Shown one piece after another: positions 26,395 through 35,159 of a stretch of 64,000 nt of DNA. A model generated the notes under the pieces. The model saw only the letters and a list, made by a program, of their open reading frames with translations. It was not told where the DNA came from and ran no database searches. The DNA is taken from positions 1-64,000 of the forward strand of contig CAYJPA010000023.1 of assembly GCA_964371945.1 (NCBI GenBank). Direction: 5' to 3'. Source of the stretch: CAYJPA01 sp964371945. Its GTDB lineage: Bacteria > Chloroflexota > Chloroflexia > Thermomicrobiales > UBA6265. Numbering within the stretch: position 1 is the stretch's first letter; each line of letters starts with the position of its first letter. Made by a program: the position numbers and the translations under genes.

Positions 26395-26946
26395 TCACTC
26401 CGGTGGTTCAACACCGAACCGATCCGCCAGGTCGCTCTGACAGGTCTCGAACGATGCCAAGTCCTGCCCGCTAAGGGTGTCGAGGGTTGATTCCCAGTCG
26501 CCGTTGCCCAGGTGCACCGCGAGCACGCTCACGGACCCGCCGGCTGGGAGTGCTGAGTCTTCAAATTCCGAACGCTGCGGCAGGTAGTAGAACTGACATT
26601 GATCGAGATCAGTCAGTAATTCCTGAACGCCTTCCGTCGTGATCACGTCAGTTCGAATCAGTGGCTCCGCTTCACCTTGGAGCTCGGTGATCGTTACGAC
26701 CCCGCTGACGTCGATGTCGATTTCGTAACCATCCTGGTATTCGGGCGAGAGCGGCCCGTTGTTGACGACGGATCGAATCACCACTCCAGCATCAGGAAGC
26801 ACGTACCGACCATCGACGATCTCCGGACCGCAGCGATCCACACCCGTGGTCGACGTCACGCACGCTTGCTCGGAACTGCTGCCGTTTGAAGTGGTCCCAG
26901 TGAACAGAAACCAGATAAGCGCGAGAACGATGAAGATCAATGCCAT
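26395..26946 (-). CDS. exported/anchored hypothetical protein
   Basis: A 183-residue protein with an N-terminal hydrophobic anchor (MALIFIVLALIWFLF) and an extracytoplasmic domain holding five cysteines (QACVTSTTGVDRCGPE, QCQFYY, ETCQSD), probably partly disulfide-bonded. AGGAGGG precedes the ATG at 26946. The acidic beta-rich sequence (YEIDIDVSGVVTITELQGE) matches no family I know. It lies 50 bp after nadC on the same strand and may be the last gene of that operon. Confidence 0.65.
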   Translation of the reverse strand: MALIFIVLALIWFLFTGTTSNGSSSEQACVTSTTGVDRCGPEIVDGRYVLPDAGVVIRSVVNNGPLSPEYQDGYEIDIDVSGVVTITELQGEAEPLIRTDVITTEGVQELLTDLDQCQFYYLPQRSEFEDSALPAGGSVSVLAVHLGNGDWESTLDTLSGQDLASFETCQSDLADRFGVEPPE

Positions 26947-26996
26947 TCTTCAACCCTCCTGGTTCAGGAGAACCTCTTGAGTCGCACCTACATTCG

Positions 26997-27857
26997 TCAC
27001 TGTAAGTCGAAACTGAGGCTTATGTCGAGTGCCGGCGCGGAATGGGTCAATGCTCCGACCGAAATGAGATCGACGCCTGTTTCCGCGATTGACCGCACGG
27101 TTTCCAAGGTAACACCGCCCGATGCCTCGAGCAGCGCGCGTCCCGCGACGACACGGACAGCCTCGCGCATCGTTGCGAGATCCATGTTGTCCAGCATAAT
27201 GATCTCAGCGCGCGCGGCAAGCGCTTCGCGGACTTCCGCCAGCGTCGTGACTTCGACTTCGATCTTGATCGTGTGCGGCGCGAATTCGCGCGCCGCCTCG
27301 ATTGCCTTTGCCACCCGACCCGGGCCACCGACAACCGCCAGGTGATTGTCCTTGATCAACACGCCGTCGGAGAGTCCGACCCGGTGGTTGTGACCGCCTC
27401 CATGACGAACCGCGGCCTTTTCAAGCATGCGCAGTCCGGGTGTCGTCTTCCGGGTGTCGACGACTTTGGTGTTGGTGCCCGCGACTTCGGCCACAAAGCG
27501 GCTTGTCAGGGTCGCGACGCCTGAGAGTCGTTGCAGCAGGTTGAGCGCAACACGTTCGGCACTTAAGAGCGAGCGGGCGGGACCTTCCAGATCTGCAATG
27601 ACCGTGCCGGATTCGACTTTTGTGCCGTCGGAAACGAGCGCGGAGAACTCAATCGCGGGATCGACCCGCCAAAACGTGTAGGCGGCTGCTTCCAGACCGG
27701 AGATGACGCCGGCGGATTTGACCAGCATCGAGCCGTGTGCACGAGTTTCCGCGGAAACGGTCGCAAGCGTCGTCACATCGCCCGTACCGATGTCTTCAGC
27801 GAGCGCGAGATCGACGATCGCCTCCCAGCCGCGACGAGCCCCATCCCACCCGCTCAA
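26997..27857 (-). CDS. nadC: quinolinate phosphoribosyltransferase (decarboxylating)
   Basis: A 286-residue NadC, converting quinolinate and PRPP to nicotinate mononucleotide, CO2 and pyrophosphate in NAD synthesis. Family signatures are DLALAEDIGTGDVTT at the start, VVDTRKTTPGLRMLEKAAV and RHGGGHNHRVGLSDGVLIKD for substrate binding, and DNMD plus EASGGV near the end. I start it at a TTG (27857) that overlaps the stop of the preceding gnat gene (TGTTGA) with GGAAAGG just upstream, giving normal length; the longer frame would add a basic non-homologous leader. No nadA or nadB in the window. Confidence 0.9.
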   Translation of the reverse strand: MSGWDGARRGWEAIVDLALAEDIGTGDVTTLATVSAETRAHGSMLVKSAGVISGLEAAAYTFWRVDPAIEFSALVSDGTKVESGTVIADLEGPARSLLSAERVALNLLQRLSGVATLTSRFVAEVAGTNTKVVDTRKTTPGLRMLEKAAVRHGGGHNHRVGLSDGVLIKDNHLAVVGGPGRVAKAIEAAREFAPHTIKIEVEVTTLAEVREALAARAEIIMLDNMDLATMREAVRVVAGRALLEASGGVTLETVRSIAETGVDLISVGALTHSAPALDISLSFDLQ

Positions 27858-28336
27858 CAGATGACCTTTCCCGGTTCGCCGGGTTTTGGAATTGGCGCGT
27901 GCCAGCCCAATCGGTAACGAGGTGAGCCGTCGGCCGCTTTCCGCTTTCCGATCAGTTTGAACCCACAATGTTTGAAGAAGTCGACATTGCTCCCTTCGGC
28001 TTCAGCCACGAGCGGGCGTTTTCCGGACCGGAAGAGGGCGTCGTAGAGGCACATCTTGCCGAGTCCGCGACGCTCGAACTCCGGTGCAATCGAGATGAAT
28101 GAAATCTCGTTGGACATTGTGACTTTCCGCAAGAGATAGGCGCCGGCAAGGTCGCCATCCTGCATGACCCCGAAGAGCGAGCACGCATCTTCGCTCCTCG
28201 CCGTTGCGACGGCATCTAATGCGCGTTCGAGCGTGCCAAGCGCCGGGCATCGAGCGAGCAGCTCGGCCGCCCGGATATCGAGCGCGGGATCGAGCACGGT
28301 TACCGAGGTGGCGATGCCGAGTGCGGTGCCGGTCAT
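27854..28336 (-). CDS. GNAT family N-acetyltransferase
   Basis: A 160-residue GNAT protein. The acetyl-CoA motif A appears as FISIAPEFERRGLGKMCLYDAL and the C-terminal motif B as EGSNVDFFKHCGFKLIGKR. Substrate unknown. It is translationally coupled on both sides: its ATG overlaps the stop of the M16 peptidase gene (ATGA) and its own TGA overlaps the TTG of nadC. Confidence 0.85.
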   Translation of the reverse strand: MTGTALGIATSVTVLDPALDIRAAELLARCPALGTLERALDAVATARSEDACSLFGVMQDGDLAGAYLLRKVTMSNEISFISIAPEFERRGLGKMCLYDALFRSGKRPLVAEAEGSNVDFFKHCGFKLIGKRKAADGSPRYRLGWHAPIPKPGEPGKVIC

Positions 28337-29613
28337 ACCATTCTCAAGAGTTCGGTGAAGGGCTTGGGGTCGTCATAAGGTCCGATCAGAGCCAGGCTGA
28401 GCTTCTCGGGTTGAAAGATTTCGTTCGCGAGCTCCTGAACCTGTCGTGCGGTGACCTCTTCGATCTTGACCATCACTTCTTCCGGGGTTTTGATCTCACC
28501 ATACGTGAGCTCCTGGCTGCCGACCCATGACGCCACCGATCGGCTGTCTTCCAATCCCATCAGGAGTCGACTCTTGCGCAGGTCTTTGGTCCGCTGCAAT
28601 TCTTCCGCCGGGACTCCGTCGTCACGCAGTTTGCGCAGTTCTTCGACGAGCGCACCCACCGTCTCCTCGACGCGCTCGAGATCGGTGCCGGCGTAAATAA
28701 CGGCCTGTCCGATGTCGGCATACGGCCGGAAGTATCCGTAAACCGAGTAAACGAGTCCTCGCTTCTCGCGAATCTCCTGGAAGAGCCGGGAGCTCATGCC
28801 GGACGAGAGAATCGCCTCGATCGTGCCTTGGACATATCGGCGCTCGGTCGAGTATGAGAGCGCCGGCATCGCCAGGCAGAGATGAGCCTGTTCAGTTTCG
28901 CGATCGACCAGTCGAACCCGCGACTCGTTCTGGTCGCTCACGGTCAGGTCGAATGCATCTCCGGGTCCGGTCGCCTGGAGGTCACCGAAGTAGCGCCCCG
29001 TCAGTTCGACGACCTGTTCGTGGGTGATGTCGCCGCCGGCGGCAACAACCAATCGCTCCGGCCGGTAGTTGTTGCGCCAAAAATCCACCATTTGGTCGCG
29101 ATCGATGTTCGTGACGGTCTCCTCAGTGCCGGCGATCGGTCTTCCAATGCCTTGATCGCCCCAAACCACTTCGTCGATCACATCGTGCACAAGATCTTCC
29201 GGCGAGTCTTGAACGGAACGGATCTCCTCGATGATGACTGAACGCTCTTTGTCGAGCTCAGCAGCATCGATCACCGAATTGCGCAGGATGTCGGCGAGCA
29301 CCTCGAATGCGAGCGGAAAGTGCGTACTTGGAACCTTGCACCAGTAATTGGTCGATTCCCGGCCGGTCGCGGCATTCAGCATGCCGCCGACGCCCTCGAT
29401 CTCCTGGGAGACCATCATCGGGTCAGGTCGCTTTTCGGTGCCCTTGAAGAGCATATGCTCCAAGAAGTGAGAGACGCCCTGGATCCTCGGCCGCTCGTAG
29501 CGGGAGCCGACACCGTAGTAGAAGATGAGGCTGGCTGAACGGACGCCGGTCATCGGGCCGGTCACGATCCGGACGCCGTTCGGAAGCACCGTTCTGTAAT
29601 ACATCTCGGACAA
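28333..29613 (-). CDS. M16 family zinc protease (processing-peptidase-like)
   Basis: A 426-residue M16B peptidase. The inverted zinc motif HFLEH is at residues 49-53 in GVSHFLEHMLFKGTEKR, with the third ligand Glu130 in VIIEEI, matching HxxEH-x76-E. The C-terminal half is the inactive-like M16_C domain (RERLVVAAGGDI region onward, later MSSRLFQEIREKRGLVYSVYG, which supplies the Arg/Tyr substrate contacts). Size and form match the bacterial PqqL/YmxG-type single-subunit enzymes that act as homodimers. It lies between cinA and gnat in a tight operon. Confidence 0.9.
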   Translation of the reverse strand: MSEMYYRTVLPNGVRIVTGPMTGVRSASLIFYYGVGSRYERPRIQGVSHFLEHMLFKGTEKRPDPMMVSQEIEGVGGMLNAATGRESTNYWCKVPSTHFPLAFEVLADILRNSVIDAAELDKERSVIIEEIRSVQDSPEDLVHDVIDEVVWGDQGIGRPIAGTEETVTNIDRDQMVDFWRNNYRPERLVVAAGGDITHEQVVELTGRYFGDLQATGPGDAFDLTVSDQNESRVRLVDRETEQAHLCLAMPALSYSTERRYVQGTIEAILSSGMSSRLFQEIREKRGLVYSVYGYFRPYADIGQAVIYAGTDLERVEETVGALVEELRKLRDDGVPAEELQRTKDLRKSRLLMGLEDSRSVASWVGSQELTYGEIKTPEEVMVKIEEVTARQVQELANEIFQPEKLSLALIGPYDDPKPFTELLRMV

Positions 29614-29624
29614 CGAAAATCTCC

Positions 29625-30170
29625 TTACGTACGATTGTCGATTGATGGTGTACCTAGCTGCTCGACAGCGTCGACCAGGAGATGCAATGCGCGATCGACC
29701 GCCGCGTTGACCACGGCAGTTCGGTCGCCGGAAAAATGATGCTCCTCCACTCTCGTTTGCTGAGAGGTCGCAAGACCAATGAAGACGAGTCCGACCGGCT
29801 TCCGGGCGGTCGCGCCGCCGGGACCGGCGATACCAGTCGTCGAAACGGCGATGCCGGCGTCAAACAGCCCGCGGGCGCCATTGGCCATCGCTTCCGCACA
29901 TTCGGCACTGACGGCACCGGCAGATTCAAGAAGGGAACCGGGGACTCCGAGCAGTTTCGTCTTTGCGGAATTGGAATAGGTAACCGCGCTGCCCTGGAAA
30001 TAGTCCGAGCTTCCGGCGATCGAGGTGATGCGGTGCGCGATTTCACCCCCGGTACAAGATTCCGCCGCCGCGAGCTGGAGAGCGGTGCTTCCAGCCAGGA
30101 GCTGGTTCAACCGCACTTCCAGCCGTAATTCCGACGACGACATTGGCTCGGGGACGATGGAATCAATCAT
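29625..30170 (-). CDS. CinA C-terminal domain protein (NMN amidohydrolase)
   Basis: A 181-residue stand-alone CinA C-terminal domain (PncC type). Signatures are AAAESCTGGEIAHRIT, GSAVTYSNSAKTKLLGVP and STTGIAGPGG. The enzyme deamidates nicotinamide mononucleotide to nicotinate mononucleotide, the product of NadC, which is encoded three genes downstream in the same operon. That shared metabolite supports a functional link in NAD salvage and synthesis. The start is uncertain: ATG 30170 or ATG 30143, neither with a good ribosome-binding site; 30143 gives the usual 160-170 residue domain. Confidence 0.85.
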   Translation of the reverse strand: MIDSIVPEPMSSSELRLEVRLNQLLAGSTALQLAAAESCTGGEIAHRITSIAGSSDYFQGSAVTYSNSAKTKLLGVPGSLLESAGAVSAECAEAMANGARGLFDAGIAVSTTGIAGPGGATARKPVGLVFIGLATSQQTRVEEHHFSGDRTAVVNAAVDRALHLLVDAVEQLGTPSIDNRT

Positions 30171-30308
30171 GGCATGCAACACCGGTTTTGGCGGCGGTGT
30201 CTGGCCTGGAGCCAATCTGATTGTGGACAATTCGGGTTACCCATACTGGCCCGCGAGTATACCAGTCCAATTGCCTATCCAATCTTTCCGGGGGCAATCA
30301 AGCAACAT

Positions 30309-30854
30309 ATGAACAGCAGCTTCGATCCAGCGCTGATTCGATTTCGTGAGATGGTCGAGACCGACCTGTCGCTCATGCATCGCTGGCTCAATCAGGGCGA
30401 AGTTCTGCATTGGTATGCGCAGGAACCGCAAACTTGCGAAGATGTTGAGCGCGCGTACGGTCCTCGACTTGGTGGACAGAGCGATGTGCTCTCCCTGATC
30501 GCCGAGTATGACGAGGTGCCTATCGGCTACGTCCAGCGCTACTTTACGCGGGATCATCCCGACTTCTGGGGCGAGCAGGATCTAGCCGACGACACGGCGG
30601 GGATCGATCTCTTCATTGGTGAGGAGCGCTTTCAGCATCGCGGACTGGGATCCTTACTGGTGAGGGCAATGCTTCGCGAAGTCGTCTTTGGCGACGAATC
30701 GACGGGCCGATGCATCATTGATCCGTTTCCGGACAACGCGATCGCTATCAGAGCCTATGAAAAGGCCGGGTTTCGCTATTTGCGCACGTTGCTGCCGCCT
30801 GAGCATGTCGATCCCTGCTATTTGATGGTCATCGAACGAGAGGACGTGAGATGA
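30309..30854 (+). CDS. GNAT acetyltransferase, aminoglycoside 6'-N-acetyltransferase-like
   Basis: A 181-residue GNAT of the AAC(6')/acetyltransf_8 type: an N-terminal pattern LSLMHRWLNQGEVLHWY, IDLFIGEERFQHRGLGSLLV for acetyl-CoA binding, and IDPFPDNAIAIRAYEKAGF, the segment typical of AAC(6')-Ib relatives. Real aminoglycoside activity is not proved by sequence; related chromosomal enzymes act on siderophores or amino acids. GGGGG lies about 14 bases upstream of ATG 30309, a weak ribosome-binding site. It is divergent from the CinA operon. Confidence 0.8.
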   Translation: MNSSFDPALIRFREMVETDLSLMHRWLNQGEVLHWYAQEPQTCEDVERAYGPRLGGQSDVLSLIAEYDEVPIGYVQRYFTRDHPDFWGEQDLADDTAGIDLFIGEERFQHRGLGSLLVRAMLREVVFGDESTGRCIIDPFPDNAIAIRAYEKAGFRYLRTLLPPEHVDPCYLMVIEREDVR

Positions 30855-31073
30855 CCGGTCGACCGGCTCACGGGAAGTCAACTTTGGGGAAGCGCCGTGA
30901 ATGTGACTGTTGTTTTGACACGCTACTCTTCAGGCGCTCCCCGTACATGTCTTTGACACGATTAGCGGCTCGGCTGTTGCTATTGTCGAGAGGGGATAGC
31001 AGGGATAATCGAGTCGTCGAACGATGCCGCTTTCGGGCCGAGAAACGACAACCGTTCGCGAAAGAGGATCGCC

Positions 31074-31406
31074 ATGAATGCCACCCAACACCAACCCGGT
31101 CTCTTTTGGCGGCTCGATCAGCCGACGATCGAGCGAGTGCTTGTCCACGAAGGATGGCAGCCGGCTCTCGTGAACGACCCACCAGGACAGGTCTACCCAA
31201 TTCATCAACACCCCACGACAAAGTTAATTGCGGTGGTTCATGGCAGCATGGAGGTCAAAGTCGGAGTGAGCACCTATCGGTGCCTACCGGGAGACAAACT
31301 CGTGATCCCCGGTTATCAGGAGCACGCCGCTTTGGTCGGACCCGAAGGGTGCAGTTTTTTCTGGAGTGAGGCGATGCTCGACGCTCAAATGGCAGCCGCC
31401 GAGTAA
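31074..31406 (+). CDS. cupin domain protein
   Basis: A 110-residue single-domain cupin. Motif 1 is PIHQHPTTKLIAVVHGSMEV and motif 2 is LPGDKLVIPGYQEHAALVG; the histidines (HQH and EH) can hold a metal. Function could be regulatory sensing, isomerase or dioxygenase activity; unassignable. AAAGAGGATC precedes the ATG. It stands alone between a GNAT gene and the thiol/sulfur operon. Confidence 0.85.
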   Translation: MNATQHQPGLFWRLDQPTIERVLVHEGWQPALVNDPPGQVYPIHQHPTTKLIAVVHGSMEVKVGVSTYRCLPGDKLVIPGYQEHAALVGPEGCSFFWSEAMLDAQMAAAE

Positions 31407-31502
31407 CAGCGATAGGCACAACAACCGCCACTTGCAAACTGAGATGGATCGACCGATAATTGAGTTGTTGGTCCAGAATTATTTTTCTTGGCGGTTGCAC
31501 AG

Positions 31503-31964
31503 ATGACTACGCCGGCGAACTTGCCCACCACCCGTCCTAAGGTCGATCTCACGGCCCTCCGCACGAGCCAGGTGTTGATTATTGCGTTCGTTGTTCTGGC
31601 CTATATTCTTGGCGCCGGCAATGGCGGGGCGTTGATCGTTGGCGCGGTTGCAATTTCGATGGCGATCGGAGTCGTCCGGCCAGGACATGGTCCATTTCAG
31701 TTGCTTTACAAACACGCGGTGATTGCGACCGGGCTGGTGAAACCGAAGATCCGTCAGAAGGACCCCGCTCCGCATCGGTTCGCGCAGTCGGTCGGCGCCT
31801 CGTTTCTTGCAGTCTCGACTGTCTTCCTGATCGCCGGCGCGACCACAGCCGGCTGGATTCTCGCCTGGATCGTCTTCACGCTGGCGCTGGTCAATCTCGT
31901 GTTCGGCTTCTGCGCCGGCTGCTTCATGTTTTATCAACTTCACAAATCGGGGCTCGTTTCGTGA
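31503..31964 (+). CDS. DUF4395 membrane protein
   Basis: A 153-residue DUF4395 protein with about four transmembrane helices (two N-terminal, two C-terminal). Family sequence includes FVVLAYILGAG, HGPFQLLYKHAV and the C-terminal FGFCAGCFMFYQL with a conserved CxxC at the membrane surface. DUF4395 genes typically sit next to a thioredoxin-like gene, as here, and are presumed to take part in envelope thiol or sulfur redox transfer. ATG 31503 is chosen over an upstream TTG. Its TGA overlaps the GTG of the next gene (GTGA). Confidence 0.88.
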   Translation: MTTPANLPTTRPKVDLTALRTSQVLIIAFVVLAYILGAGNGGALIVGAVAISMAIGVVRPGHGPFQLLYKHAVIATGLVKPKIRQKDPAPHRFAQSVGASFLAVSTVFLIAGATTAGWILAWIVFTLALVNLVFGFCAGCFMFYQLHKSGLVS

Positions 31965-32362
31965 TCGAGCGTTTTCTTTTCGCGGGCGCCATTACGATCG
32001 CCGCGCTTTTCCTGGGGCTCTTGGTGCGAGCGTATGTACGACATCGAACAGTTGCTCGATCAGCGTCGGCTATCGTTCCGATTTCGAATGGAGCGTTACC
32101 GAGGCTACTCGTCTTTTCGAGCAGGTGGTGCTCGGACTGTTTGACTCAACGATCCGTGATCGAGGAGTCGCGGGATTCATGGACGCGCCCGATCGATGTC
32201 ACCTACCACGACGCAGTCAACGAACGGGAACTCGCCGGCCGATTCGGAATCTTGATGGTTCCCGCGCTGGTCGTAGCATCCTCGGATGGGCGTGTCCTTG
32301 ATGTCAGACAAGGACTGGTCGACGAGGATCGGTTACGATCTCTGATCGACGCGGCCGCTTAA
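31961..32362 (+). CDS. membrane-anchored thioredoxin-like protein
   Basis: A 133-residue protein: one N-terminal transmembrane helix (FLFAGAITIAALFLGLLV), a linker and a thioredoxin fold with the redox motif WCSDC in LLVFSSRWCSDCLTQR and the cis-proline loop ILMVPALVV. The active site probably faces outside. It starts at a GTG that overlaps the stop of the DUF4395 gene, implying translational coupling and a shared function, with the DUF4395 CxxC a plausible redox partner. This pairing is widespread in Actinobacteria and Chloroflexi but not well characterised. Confidence 0.85.
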   Translation: MIERFLFAGAITIAALFLGLLVRAYVRHRTVARSASAIVPISNGALPRLLVFSSRWCSDCLTQRSVIEESRDSWTRPIDVTYHDAVNERELAGRFGILMVPALVVASSDGRVLDVRQGLVDEDRLRSLIDAAA

Positions 32363-32395
32363 GGCCGCCATTATCAAGATCAGGATTCACCCACG

Positions 32396-32923
32396 ATGAC
32401 TACCCGCGAGTCTGTCCGCGAGCGCCAGGCACCGCTCAAAGAGAGCTACAAAATCGACCCTTCAGCCGCCAAGCAGGTCACCCGCGTGTTCAGCACCACG
32501 ACGGGCTCAGATCCGATGCGGGTTCAGATCGGCACCGACGCAGGCCAGACTCGGATCGACGCGGTCGCGCACCCATCAGCCGGCGGTTATCACGATGCGG
32601 CCTGCTCCGGCGACATCTTGATCGCGTCGTACGCGGCATGCCAGGAGATCACGTTGCGACTGGTCGCGGTCGCGATGGGGATCGACATTCAGAAGCTCGA
32701 GCTGACGGTGAGCGGTGATTGGGATGCCCGTGGAACACTCGGGATCGACCGCGAAACCCCGGTCGGCTACACGAAGATCCACACCGAGATCAAGATCGTT
32801 GCGGACGCGCCAGAAGAGAGTGTTCGCAAACTGCTGGAACGGTATGAACGCTACTGTGTCGTCGGCGCGACCCTGCGCAATCCGCCGGAGATTTCGACGT
32901 CCTATTCGATCGAAGTCCCCTAA
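32396..32923 (+). CDS. OsmC family protein
   Basis: A 175-residue OsmC/Ohr-superfamily protein. The two redox cysteines are in SYAACQEITL (about 83) and RYERYCVVGATLR (about 154), the positions used for thiol-dependent hydroperoxide reduction; an additional Cys is in AACSGD. Such proteins reduce organic peroxides or act on sulfur substrates. It lies between the thioredoxin-like gene and metY, with short gaps on both sides, suggesting a role in sulfur or thiol metabolism rather than stand-alone stress defence. Confidence 0.85.
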   Translation: MTTRESVRERQAPLKESYKIDPSAAKQVTRVFSTTTGSDPMRVQIGTDAGQTRIDAVAHPSAGGYHDAACSGDILIASYAACQEITLRLVAVAMGIDIQKLELTVSGDWDARGTLGIDRETPVGYTKIHTEIKIVADAPEESVRKLLERYERYCVVGATLRNPPEISTSYSIEVP

Positions 32924-32941
32924 TCCGAGAGGCAACGCCGG

Positions 32942-34318
32942 ATGAATAATCACCTTCAGCACCCGGGTCTGAATGGCGTGACCCGGCCGACCGAATCGAG
33001 GACCGAGGACGATCATGTTTTCGGATTCGACACGTTAGCGGTCCACGCCGGGCAACGACCCGACCCGACCACCGGCGCTCGCGCGATGCCGATCTACCAG
33101 ACCAGCTCCTATGTGTTCGAGGATACGAACCACGCTGCCGAGCTCTTCGCGCTGCAACGTTTTGGCAATATCTACAGCCGGATCATGAACCCGACCACCG
33201 CGGCCTTCGAGGAGCGAGTCGCGGCACTCGAGGGTGGCGTCGGCGCACTGGCGGTGGCGTCGGGGCAGGCGGCGCAGTTCATTGCGATCGCGACATTGCT
33301 CGGTCCCGGGGACCAAATTGTCGCCTCAAACGCGCTCTATGGCGGCACCTACACCCAGTTCGATATTACGCTGCGACGCTGGGGAGTGGATGTCGTGTTC
33401 GTAGATCCCAAGGTCCCCGAGAACTTCCGGCAGGCGATCACCGACAAGACCCGCTGTGTTTACGGTGAGACAATCGGGAATCCGCGGATCGATGTGTTCG
33501 ATATCGAGGCAGTGGCCGCGATCGCGCACGAGGCGGGTGTGCCGCTGGTGATCGACAACACGTTTGCGACACCGTATCTCTGCCGGCCGATCGAATGGGG
33601 TGCCGATATCGTGCTGCATTCCGCTACGAAGTTCATCGGAGGGCATGGGACCTCGATCGGCGGGATCATCGTCGAGTCGGGCCGCTTTCCGTGGGATAAC
33701 GGTAAATTTCCAGGGATGATCGAGCCGTCGCCCGGATACCACGGTATTAGGTTCGCCGAAACCTTCGGTGAATACGGCTATTTGATGAAGGCTCGGGTCG
33801 AGAATCTGCGCGATCTCGGGCCGGCGCTGAGTCCGTTCAATTCGTTTCTTTTCCTGCAGGGACTCGAAACGCTGCATCTGCGGATGGAGCGGCATGTTCG
33901 CAACGCGGAACATGTCGCGCGGTTCCTCTCGGAGCATCCGGCGGTTGGATGGGTGAGCTATCCCGGTTTGCCGGACAGTCCCTACCACACGCTCAAGCAG
34001 AAATACCTGCCGAAGGGATCCGGCGCGGTGATGACCTTCGGGGTAAACGGCGGGCGAGAGAATGGCTCGAAATTCATCGAGGATTTGCGTTTGATCTCAC
34101 ACCTCGCGAACATCGGGGACGCGAAAACGCTGGTCATCCATCCAGCGAGCACCACGCATCAACAAATGACCGACGAGCAGCTGATCGCCGCCGGAGTCGG
34201 ATTCGACCTCATTCGGCTGTCGATCGGTCTCGAAGATGTCGATGACATTTGTTGGGATCTCGACCGCGCGCTACGGCATGCGACCGCAACTTCATTCGCC
34301 ACGGCCGCGGGGGCATAA
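32942..34318 (+). CDS. metY: O-acetylhomoserine sulfhydrylase (aminocarboxypropyltransferase)
   Basis: A 458-residue PLP enzyme of the Cys/Met metabolism family. FDTLAVHAGQRPDPTTGARA and PIYQTSSYVFEDT open the domain; the PLP lysine lies in HSATKFIGGHGTSIGG, and the C-terminal TLVIHPASTTHQQM and RLSIGLEDVDDI are typical of MetY rather than MetB/MetC. It makes homocysteine from O-acetylhomoserine and sulfide. It starts 18 bases after OsmC; a CoA-binding protein gene follows one base after its stop. Length is normal for MetY (about 430). Confidence 0.92.
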   Translation: MNNHLQHPGLNGVTRPTESRTEDDHVFGFDTLAVHAGQRPDPTTGARAMPIYQTSSYVFEDTNHAAELFALQRFGNIYSRIMNPTTAAFEERVAALEGGVGALAVASGQAAQFIAIATLLGPGDQIVASNALYGGTYTQFDITLRRWGVDVVFVDPKVPENFRQAITDKTRCVYGETIGNPRIDVFDIEAVAAIAHEAGVPLVIDNTFATPYLCRPIEWGADIVLHSATKFIGGHGTSIGGIIVESGRFPWDNGKFPGMIEPSPGYHGIRFAETFGEYGYLMKARVENLRDLGPALSPFNSFLFLQGLETLHLRMERHVRNAEHVARFLSEHPAVGWVSYPGLPDSPYHTLKQKYLPKGSGAVMTFGVNGGRENGSKFIEDLRLISHLANIGDAKTLVIHPASTTHQQMTDEQLIAAGVGFDLIRLSIGLEDVDDICWDLDRALRHATATSFATAAGA

Positions 34319-34319
34319 C

Positions 34320-34823
34320 ATGACTGATATCGCTGATGCTGGAACAACCGTCGCGACCGCCGGCGCGTATGAACGGCTGCGACTGCTGACGACCTACAGC
34401 ACGATCGCGATGGCCGGGTTGTCAGATGATCCGATGCGGCCGAGTCATTTCGCGGCGATCTACATGCTTTCGCACGGTTACCACGTGATCCCGGTGAACC
34501 CGAAGCTCGCCGGGCAAACGATTCTCGGCCAGAAGGTGTATGCGTCGCTGGCGGAGATTCCGGAGCCGGTCGAGATCGTCGATGTGTTTCGCAAACCCGA
34601 GGCCTGCGTCGAGGTTGCGAAGGAGGCGGTCGTGATCGGCGCGAACGTGCTCTGGCTGCAGCTCGGCGTGGTCAATGAGGAGGCGATGCGGATCGCGCGC
34701 GAGGCCGGGTTGGAAACGGTGCAGAACCGCTGCGTGAAGATCGAGCACGCGCGGTTCTTTGGCGGTCTCAACCTGGTTGGGATGAACACCGGGGTGATTA
34801 CGTCGCGGCGGACGATCGAGTAG
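34320..34823 (+). CDS. CoA-binding domain protein (YccU-like)
   Basis: A 167-residue single Rossmann-fold CoA-binding protein of the YccU type: TIAMAGLSDDPMRPSH (nucleotide loop), GYHVIPVNPKL, EIVDVFRKPEACVEVAKEA and the C-terminal GLETVQNRCVKIEHAR. The conserved Cys in NRCVKIEH is typical. It binds CoA or acyl-CoA; no enzymatic step is established for the stand-alone form. Its ATG comes one base after the metY stop (TAACATG), so it is the last gene of the sulfur operon. Confidence 0.88.
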   Translation: MTDIADAGTTVATAGAYERLRLLTTYSTIAMAGLSDDPMRPSHFAAIYMLSHGYHVIPVNPKLAGQTILGQKVYASLAEIPEPVEIVDVFRKPEACVEVAKEAVVIGANVLWLQLGVVNEEAMRIAREAGLETVQNRCVKIEHARFFGGLNLVGMNTGVITSRRTIE

Positions 34824-34880
34824 TCAAGCCTTCCTGTTTGACGCAAATGCTAATATCCACTGAAAGAGTGGAGTATTGAG

Positions 34881-35159
34881 ATGACCAGCATAAATACGGA
34901 CCTCACAGGGGGAATTGTCGTTCGAAGAGGCCAGACGCTGATCGCTCTGCCAGAGTTCGAAGATGGAGAGCTTGTTACAAGATATGTTGTCGACGAACGC
35001 GGAAGTCCATCATCGACGAATGACGAGGTGCTTCAAGGTGCACTTGCGGCGATCGGATCGTGGAGCAATTTGGACTGGGACGAAGCTGTGGATGAGTTGG
35101 ATCGCATCCGTCATGAGAGCACTCCTACGCCACCGATTGACCTCGATGATGTTGTGTGA
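34881..35159 (+). CDS. antitoxin-like protein of a broken PIN toxin pair
   Basis: A 92-residue acidic protein with GGAG seven bases before ATG 34881. The sequence (TGGIVVRRGQTLIALPEFEDGE, then LAAIGSWSNLDWDEAVDELD and IRHESTPTPPI) resembles antitoxin-side partners of PIN toxins: a beta-rich start and an acidic C-terminal arm. Its stop overlaps (GTGA) the start of a PIN-domain N-terminus, the usual antitoxin-toxin arrangement. With the toxin truncated it is probably an orphan antitoxin. Confidence 0.55.
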   Translation: MTSINTDLTGGIVVRRGQTLIALPEFEDGELVTRYVVDERGSPSSTNDEVLQGALAAIGSWSNLDWDEAVDELDRIRHESTPTPPIDLDDVV

